64,000 nt of DNA from positions 39,306,423 through 39,370,422 of the forward strand of contig CM033394.1 in the NCBI GenBank assembly GCA_019426215.1. Reading direction: 5' to 3'. The stretch is from Buddleja alternifolia. Lineage: Eukaryota; Streptophyta; Magnoliopsida; Lamiales; Scrophulariaceae. The translations under genes and the position numbers were made by a program. Below the pieces are notes generated by a model. The model searched no databases. It saw only the letters and a program-made list of their open reading frames with translations, and was not told where the DNA came from. Positions 56,901 to 64,000 of the stretch are shown here, piece by piece. Positions within the stretch are counted from its first letter, which is position 1; the number at the start of each line of letters is the position of its first letter.

Positions 56901-57354
56901 AGTTGGCGGTGGCAGCAATACCGACTCCAGGGAGAACGGGCGGGGAAAGTTGCGGTGGTGACAACGAAATAGGTGGTGCATTGGACGGGGCAGAGGGGAA
57001 GGATGGGGCTGAGTTTGAATCGTGAGGATTGGGGAAAGGTATATTAAATTTAGGACTTTGGGGGTGAAAATCAGCTGAGTAAGCAGGTGAAAAAGAATAG
57101 GAAAAGGACAGGGATTATATATGAAATAATTAGAAAAATATTTAAAAAATTTAGTGTTAGTATTTTTAAGAAAATAAGAGTACTTTTTTCCTCACAGAAA
57201 AGTTCGTAGCCAAAAATGTTTGGGGAGGCAGTTTGCATAATTTAAATATTGTAAAGTGCATGGTTTATTGGTAAAGGAAATTTGATAGGGAGGCTTATTA
57301 ACAATTACATACATCACAGAGGGTAAAATGTAATTAACCCTTTCTTTTAATGAC
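53960..57354. other. gene-poor, AT-rich region
   Basis: No gene was recognised. It contains a C/G-run repeat at about 56700-56885 (related to 1264-1436). No frame of meaningful length with a domain was seen. Confidence 0.5.
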
Positions 57355-57357
57355 GAA

Positions 57358-57699
57358 CACTACAAGAAAAAGTAATATTTGTGACAAAATTTGAAGTGAC
57401 AATGTTACAATTGTCACTAGATGTACATAATGAGTGACAACAATTTTTGTTTTGTCACAATAAGAATTTTTAGTAAGAAGAGTTTTTTTTTAAGTTACCA
57501 CTATTGACAATAGTGACAAATTTTCTTGTCACTAATTATCAAGAGTGACAACTTCTATACAAATTTTGTCATTTTTTAACATGTGGAACATATTTTAGTG
57601 ACAAGACAAAAGTTTTTGTCACTAAAAATTGATAATTAATGACAATTTTGATATTGTCACTTGACATTTTTGTCACCAATGTCTTATTTTCTTGTAGTG
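57358..57699. mobile_element. CACTA-type non-autonomous element, 342 bp
   Basis: Starts cactacaagaaaa and ends ttttcttgtagtg; 3-bp duplication gaa on both sides (57355-57357 and 57700-57702). The interior is filled with gtgacaa / ttgtcac in both orientations, a subterminal-repeat pattern of CACTA elements. Confidence 0.88.
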
Positions 57700-58157
57700 G
57701 AATTCCAAAATATAAATTTATGGCAATTTGAATTACGTTTCAGGGTGGAATCAGGGGTGGGCATTCTATAAAATCTTTCCTAGCGGAATCGAACAAAAAC
57801 TTTCTATGTCAAGATCACATACCGAATAAGATTTCTCGATTCAATTTCGCTTTTACAGAATTTAATATACGAGGAAAATATCATTTGAATCTCCATTCGT
57901 AGGGTTTTATTTTCATTAACATGTGAATCTTTCTTTTGTTTTTTTATAACACATGTGAATCTCAACCGACAGTATTAACAAACATGTGAATCTTTCTCTA
58001 GTTTCTTAATACTGTCGGTTGATTGTAGTAATTTTTAGTTAATTGTAAATTGTTGAATTTTGAATAAATAATATATATTCATGATATATAAAACTCTTTC
58101 ACTACAAAAAATTTAACTAGAAAGTAAAAATTATTTCATTAGTAATAGGTTTGGATC

Positions 58158-58657
58158 TATGATGTACGGATAATCCTAAAATTGACCCCGTGCAATATCG
58201 TATCAGTATCATACCCGTATCCGGCACGGATACTCTCAGATACTGTGTCTGGATCATTTTTGAAGTGTCCAAAAATAAAAAGAAAAGAGAAAATTTTGGA
58301 TACCGTATTCGGACACAAAATTTGAAGTATCCGTCTATCCGACACGTTTTAGATACCAAATAGAATATTTTTTTTCAATATTTTACAATACATTTTGGAC
58401 TAAAATAGGAAAAGAGATAATATTTTCGATCTTTTGTTAAAAATGAACACATAAAAGTTAAATAAATGACAAAAAAATTTACAGAACTAGACAAAATTTT
58501 ATTTATATTAATGAATTTATCGAATCAATTTATTTTTACATATTATACATGCATATATATATGCACGTATCATCGGCGTGTTGTATCCTAAAATTTTGAA
58601 AAATTCGTATCACAATTCGCGTATCGTGTCATATCCGTATCCGCACTTGTGGATGCA
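58158..58657. mobile_element. TIR element, gatgcacggatac family
   Basis: tatgatgtacggata on the left and, inverted, atccacaagtgcggatacgg on the right; inside, gtatcc and ggatac motifs recur and gttgtatcctaaaattttga matches the 9718-10650 copy. Right border approximate. Confidence 0.5.
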
Positions 58658-58659
58658 TG

Positions 58660-60004
58660 GGAAGGAAGCATCGAAGAAACATCACATCTGACAAATACAG
58701 CTCAATTAACAGTAAATAACATGTACACAGGCCCAACAGTTGAGCACTTGCCATTTATAATTAGTTGGCAAAGCTGCTGCGCAGTTTCCGGTTTGAGCTC
58801 AACATAATACTATACTTAACACATCTCTCTCCTCGTGTTACGCCACTCGATCAACAATTTCCTCCATTTACTAATCTAGTCTCAAATCATTTCACTTAAT
58901 TTCATGAAAATTGGCTTCATTATTGGGGGGATTGACGTCCACAATTCAAATAATCATAATCATAGGCTGGTGATAATGCCAGATCAATTCTCATCTTGCT
59001 TAGCATTTTTTTGTTTTTTTAATAAATCAATAACATGATACATGTCATATTATCATGAATATGAAATTGGGACAAATTACAATCAACTAACAACTATTAC
59101 AATCAGCAAACAACCACTATAAAAGTAGAGAAAAGCACACACATTTTCAGTGAGAGTCCAACTCAAAACCTCAAAATCTATTATCTTAGGGTCTCATCTT
59201 TGCTAGTAGAATTAGGTTTCATAGGCTCCTCTTGCCTAGCTGTTATGAGGTAAAATGCATAACATCCAATGCTATATAATACCCATTTAAGTATACCCCA
59301 AATGATAAGATTGGGTTGTGTTTAGATTTGGATTGAAAAATTAAAGCCATGAATTTTAAATTTGTTAATAAATTCGTTGAGCTTATTTGGATGATTTCAA
59401 GTCATAATGAATTTCATATTTTTAAAATTCATTTTGAGCTATTTTTTCATTCATTATGGTGGATTAAATAACTTCAATCATTCTTTCAAATTCATTCTTC
59501 TAATCCAAATTCACCAATTCAAACACAACCTAAATGGGACTTAGGGTTGACCCATCACCCTTCCCAACCTATTGCGATCGATAATATAATGTGTACGTGA
59601 CAATTAGACCCAACAAATGTTGACATCAGAATTCCAAATCCGGGAGGCACGCTCCTAAGGCTTTTATTCGCCAATATAATAACATAGTCATTACAATAAT
59701 CACATATTCTGATGAAATGACTCAAGCAGCGAAATAAGATCTAATTTGCATATTTTTAAATGCCTTAATCGATGAGTTTGGATTTGATATGTCTAGATTT
59801 TCTCATAAAATAAAAACTCATTTAAAGCAATTTCTTACCAAATTTATATCATATCACACCTAATTATTATTCATTTTCTCATATATATAAAAAAATTCAT
59901 TTAAATACACTTTCACCATCATATCCCTACTCCCTTAAAAATAAATTCTTTTTTTAAAAAAAAGAAAAATGACAAATGGGAAATAACACCTCATTCAATC
60001 GGGC
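58660..60004. other. spacer with a SINE-like block
   Basis: At about 59010-59235 a minus-strand SINE-like unit is suggested by a B-box-like GAGTTGGACTC (59152-59162) and a T run at 59005-59016. No duplication was found. The rest shows no gene. Confidence 0.35.
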
Positions 60005-60660
60005 TCTTAAGTTTTATTTTTATTTTCATTTTTAATCGTTATTTTCAAAAATATATGGGGAGGCTAGTTTATTTTTCAAAATAAAAAATAAAAAAATCTT
60101 ACATATACATAAGGCATATATCATCGATTCAACAATGTGTTTTGTTCAAAATAGTAAGCGTGTTTGTTTCTTTTTCTTTTTTTAAATAGTTGAGTTTGAT
60201 GATATAATAATTCAGGATTTATGAAATGATTGATTTAGTTAAATGTAATCATTATGTGAATAGTGACGTACATAAAATACTAGATAAAGTTGTATGAGTT
60301 AAATATATTTATAAGTGAAAATATATTAATAGTCAAGTATTAGTGCAGTAAAAATACTGAAATTGTGGATATAATTATGGAAGTTGAGACTTGAGAGTAC
60401 GTATTTTATTTCTTCATAGCATCACCATCGTCTCAAAAAATACGACCTTTTCAGACAGGTAGGTGAGTGAAAGTGAAATGTAAGTGTGATTTGGTGAAGT
60501 GATGAATAGCATTATCGAACAATGTGAAAGTGAAAATGAATTTTTTTCATTTTTACTTGAAAGAGATATGAAATGCGTATTTTTATATCCAGATGAAAAT
60601 AAAAATGAAAATGAAGATATTTCGTTGAAAACAAAACCAAGAAAAGCCTTAGTTTCTGCC
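60005..60660. repeat. dispersed repeat, second copy of the 22780-23330 family
   Basis: The same order of blocks as in 22780-23330, including a gaaatgatt.atttagtta stretch, an aaatatatttata stretch and a gtattttatttc stretch. Divergence is considerable. Confidence 0.5.
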
Positions 60661-62342
60661 AGTTGACTTAGATCTCGATTCCTCGCGTTTACATGATACT
60701 TAATCCTCACTAATTATTGAAAAAGCCTAATTATACTGGTAAAGTTAAGACCCAAGATTTTGGAGGTTTTGCGTTTTACCCACTATTTAAGTCCTCTTTT
60801 ACTCTTTTAATTAGTAGTTGTTTATAATAGTTGCTAGTTAATCGTAAATTATTTTTTATTTTTTCTAGAAAAGTCAATTGCATTAAAATAAAAGAAAAAA
60901 TACAAGAAAAGTGCACAAGCTACTACCTTACCACAATCAAAAGCACCTAATCTATCCTCAACACTAGAAAAACGAGTGCTAACCAACAGAAATCTAAAAC
61001 CAACAAGTTTACAACACACAGTCGAGCGTTTAAAAAACAAGCGTTCGAACGTTGAAACAATTAACGTTCGAATGTCAACAGAGCAACTGTAAATTATTAC
61101 TAGTTGTCAAATAATGAATAATGACTGATATTTATAATGTATCCGGTAACCAATTCATTAAAACAAAAATCCCCAAATAGAGCACTCTTCACTATATAAC
61201 TTGCTAAAATAGAGCAATAACAAGACGTATAAACAAAACAACTAACTCGAAAATTGAGACTTGGATAACTAAGGAAAATTTTTATGCTGAATCAAGTACA
61301 ATGTTATCCTAGTGTTTATTTTCTCACACAATTAGATGTATTGTATATAAATCCCCATACATTTGTATAAAAAAAATAAAAATAAATTATACATTCGAAT
61401 CATTGAACTCGATCTGGTTTAATCAAGTCACCCGCCAATGAGCCAAGGATCAATTATTATTTAAGAATGAAAGTGGAACGCAAGTATTATTAAGAATTGT
61501 CAACTTTGTGAAACCAACACGCCCTACTGGTAGAACATAACTAAATTAGAAATTGGCCCATAAATGAAGCGCACGCCTATGGACATACGATGACAGACCA
61601 TTTTCTCAATGGGAGGACGACATCTATCTGAGTCTCACACGATCCTTTTCACTGCAATACACCTATTATCTTATTTTTCATCTTCAGATTATTCATGATT
61701 TTTATGTCTTACACCGTAATTTTGAATCTTTTGATGTTTGCCAACCTATATTTGCACGGATACTTTGAAAAAGTACTCATTTGCAGTGTCGGACATGAAC
61801 ACGGCTCTACTACCTCTTCAATATGCCAAATGAAGTGTTCAAAAATTAAATAAAAAAACCCACGCAACCAAATACGACATTAATGCGCTATAAGCACGAT
61901 ATTGGACTCAGTCAATGATGTGTCTAACAAGTTTCAGACATAAAATTGTTGTAAACTTTCGATTGAATGATATATAAGACCGATTTTTCTTAAAAAAAAA
62001 AAAGGTTAGAACTAATTGACAAGATTTAAGACAAAAAAAAAAAATCAAATTATTTGGAAAGTTAGTGTTACATCATTTAAATTGATTTCCTTCTTAAACA
62101 TTTATGTATTTGGTAATGTTACTATCTCTCTCATAACATAATAGTGTACAATTCTCATTTTTTTTTTTGAACAAATTGTACAATTCTCATTAGCAAACAT
62201 CTGATAATATTATCAGCATATAATGTCTTTTTCCTTTAACATGAACTGATATGGTGAAGCTGGCCCCACCACCAATGTCCCACGTGGGAAACAATGAGTA
62301 TGAAAGAATTTATAAAAGATTGCTAGAAAACCTCAGTACTCG
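60661..62342. other. no gene seen
   Basis: AT-rich spacer. At 61749-61900 there is a one-ended fragment with gcacggatac and gtgtcggacatgaacacgg resembling the 22566/35671 family. Confidence 0.4.
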
Positions 62343-62350
62343 GGTATAAC

Positions 62351-63310
62351 CAAGGTCTTAAATATCAATTTTGGAGTAGATATTAATGTAGTAAATTTAC
62401 GAAAATTTTTATGGAAATTTTGGGGATATTCAAAATTTCGGTGTCGATTTTAAAGAAATCATGAAAATTTATAAAAATATTTGGAAATTTGCAATAAAAT
62501 TTTGAATAACTTTAATTATCATTCTTATGCATCTTTTACATCAATAATATTCTATAAATAATATATGGATAATGAATTTGTTAAATAATATTACTAAAAA
62601 CTGTTGCGAAAAATATGAAATAAATATAATTTGATAGTAAGATAATAACCAAATCTCATAGAAACTTCATTAAAATAAAATGTACTAAGATTTAAGTAAA
62701 AGTTAATACTCAATACCATATCGAGTTTCTAGGAGGATCGAAATCGCTATCACTAGTATCTGTCCTACCTCTACTTTCATAATCCAAGTGAAAATTATTA
62801 GTTATATGTTGACAATATTCCGCCCATGATATGGAATATTGGTAGTACTGCATATAATGATGATGATGATATCCTTCTGGTGTTGAATCTTGAAGAACCC
62901 TAATGGGTACAACATACTCGACAAGAGTAGTAACATAAACGTGTGGCAAAAGATATGAGTAGGGTTGATGTGGCATTGTATCCACTGAGTATCCACTATG
63001 TGTCCAAGGTGGACACATATTATGTGAATTCGATCCATATTATGTGCATAAATATAATTTTCTATAATTTTCTAATTATATGATATTTTAAAAAAATTAA
63101 AAATATAAAAAAAAAATTAGGCCGAAATTTCGGTTTCAGTAAATATCGGGTTTCGGCCGAAATTTTGACAAAAATATTTTAAATTTCGGGAAAATTTCGG
63201 GTTTCGGTCGAAATTTCGGAAGATATTCTGCAAAATTAGATCGAAGGTTCAATTTTGCTTCGGAAACTTCAACCGAAATTTCGGTGTTTCAGTCGAAATT
63301 TTAGACCATG
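62351..63310 (-). mobile_element. hAT-type element, 960 bp, with transposase C-terminal remnant
   Basis: The left end caaggtcttaaat and inverted right end catggtctaaaat are terminal inverted repeats. The 8-bp duplication ggtataac is perfect (62343-62350 and 63311-63318). Inner ends are rich in aaatttcgg / ccgaaattt. The minus-strand frame 63018-62710 ends in DSDFDPPRNSIWY and has the low-complexity His/Tyr/Gln tail seen at the C-terminus of some plant hAT transposases. The catalytic part is absent, so the copy is non-autonomous. Confidence 0.75.
62710..63018 (-). pseudogene. possible hAT transposase C-terminal remnant
   Basis: 102 codons without domain core; contains a HHHHYMQYYQY stretch and an acidic-to-aromatic C-terminus. 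The same codons are partly kept in the second copy at the right edge. Identification as transposase tail is from memory of similar plant proteins and from its place in a TIR element. Confidence 0.35.
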
Positions 63311-63318
63311 GGTATAAC

Positions 63319-63669
63319 TACTAAAAATCCTTTTGGTAGTCACTGTTGCTCAATTCCAAGTTATGTTTAGTGAGTTTAGAGGCACGCATCACGTGTAACG
63401 GCCTCGAAAGCCCGAGGTGTTGCAAATATTTATATAAACTGTACCACCAATTATAACATACATGTAAACATTTGTATATGTTGATATTTTCATATATAAT
63501 TTATATTAAATAACTGTGTCCAAATTCTACAATAATTTACCTCCATAATATATCTTGTTATCTTGTTCGTATCGTCCATATTATATCGTGTTTGTATCGT
63601 CTTTGTCCATACAACATAGCTTTGAGCGTAGGAAACTACAAAGTGGGAAGCACATTCTGTAGGTTGAAC
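63319..63669. other. spacer between two hAT copies
   Basis: No gene seen. Confidence 0.4.
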
Positions 63670-64000
63670 CAATGTCTTAAATTTCGGTTGTGGGGTAGAT
63701 ATTGGTATAGTAAATTTACGAAAATTTCGATAAAAATTTCGGGGATATTCAAAATTTCGGTTTCGATTTTAAAGAAATCATGAAAATTAATAAAAATATT
63801 TGAAAATTTACAATAAAATTTTGGGTAACTTTAATTATCATATTTATGCATTTTTTACATCACTAATATTTATATATAATATATGGATAATAAATTTGTT
63901 AAATAATACCACTAAAAACTGTATATAATGATGATAACGATATCCTTCTGATGCTGAATCTTGAAAAACCCCAATAAAACAGTATAATTTCTTCAATCAT
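63670..64000 (-). mobile_element. second hAT-type copy, cut by the window edge
   Basis: Starts caatgtcttaaatttcgg and follows the left part of 62351-63310 closely (gtagatattgg.atagtaaat and the rest). It lacks about 250 bp of the interior: after ctaaaaactg it jumps to tatataatgatga, which in the first copy lies near 62851. The right end is outside the window. Confidence 0.7.

Noticed and set aside
58098..58115. cactacaaaaaattta, like a CACTA end
   Set aside because: No matching ttgtagtg end and duplication were found downstream, so it may be a chance or one-ended fragment.
60849..61040. Minus-strand frame ending in a Phe/Tyr-rich tail, thought of as LINE remnant
   Set aside because: No reverse transcriptase or endonuclease motif and no poly(A)-plus-duplication structure could be seen.
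61340..61455. Possible SINE with gaactcgatctgg and an A-rich tail
   Set aside because: No clear A box or target duplication; too weak to call.

Overview
The window is nuclear DNA of a flowering plant, most likely a eudicot. Supporting signs are GT-AG introns, an intron-split WUSCHEL-type homeobox gene, a CLE signalling-peptide gene, a plant O-fucosyltransferase-like gene, copia LTR elements, tRNA-derived SINEs, many short inverted-repeat DNA elements and an endogenous plant pararetrovirus. The sequence is AT-rich with many (TA)n tracts. The species cannot be fixed from the sequence alone.

Layout. 0.3-3 kb: a SINE, a possible small secreted-protein gene (minus, 800-1030) and an intronless CLE peptide gene (plus, 2708-3037). 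3.7-8.8 kb: a complete but decayed Tork/Tnt1-like copia element (minus) with both LTRs and a perfect 5-bp target duplication. 9.3-12.7 kb: short elements and a truncated second copia relic (minus). 14-22 kb: the most unusual part, a nearly full-length endogenous caulimovirid (about 7.7 kb, plus) in the order small ORF, coat protein, movement protein, protease-RT-RNase H, unknown last ORF, then promoter and poly(A) signal. Its two ends are flanked by the two arms of a TIR element. 22-25 kb: MITEs.

26.6-28.5 kb: a six-exon gene (plus, 249 aa) for a multi-pass membrane protein with the residues expected of CREST-type hydrolases. 29.8-35.6 kb: MITEs with target duplications, including an inverted pair of one family and a CACTA element. 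36.5-39.7 kb: a SINE with a perfect 16-bp duplication about 140 bp upstream of a four-exon WOX1-type homeobox gene (plus, 330 aa). 42.9-53.6 kb: a ten-exon O-fucosyltransferase-like gene (minus, 561 aa) with a 4.2-kb first intron made largely of a 1.7-kb tandem duplication, and a GC-AG third intron. 54-64 kb: gene-poor, with a CACTA MITE, a hAT-type element of 960 bp with an 8-bp duplication and the start of a second copy at the right edge.

The host genes do not form an operon or an evident pathway. CLE and WOX1 both belong to families that control meristems and organ growth, but they lie 34 kb apart and no functional link follows from position. Exon joins were made by hand from splice consensus, reading phase and family knowledge. 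Repeat boundaries are exact where a target duplication is stated and approximate elsewhere. A window of nuclear DNA like this has no ribosome-binding sites, operons or CRISPR arrays, and no intact tRNA or rRNA gene was seen.
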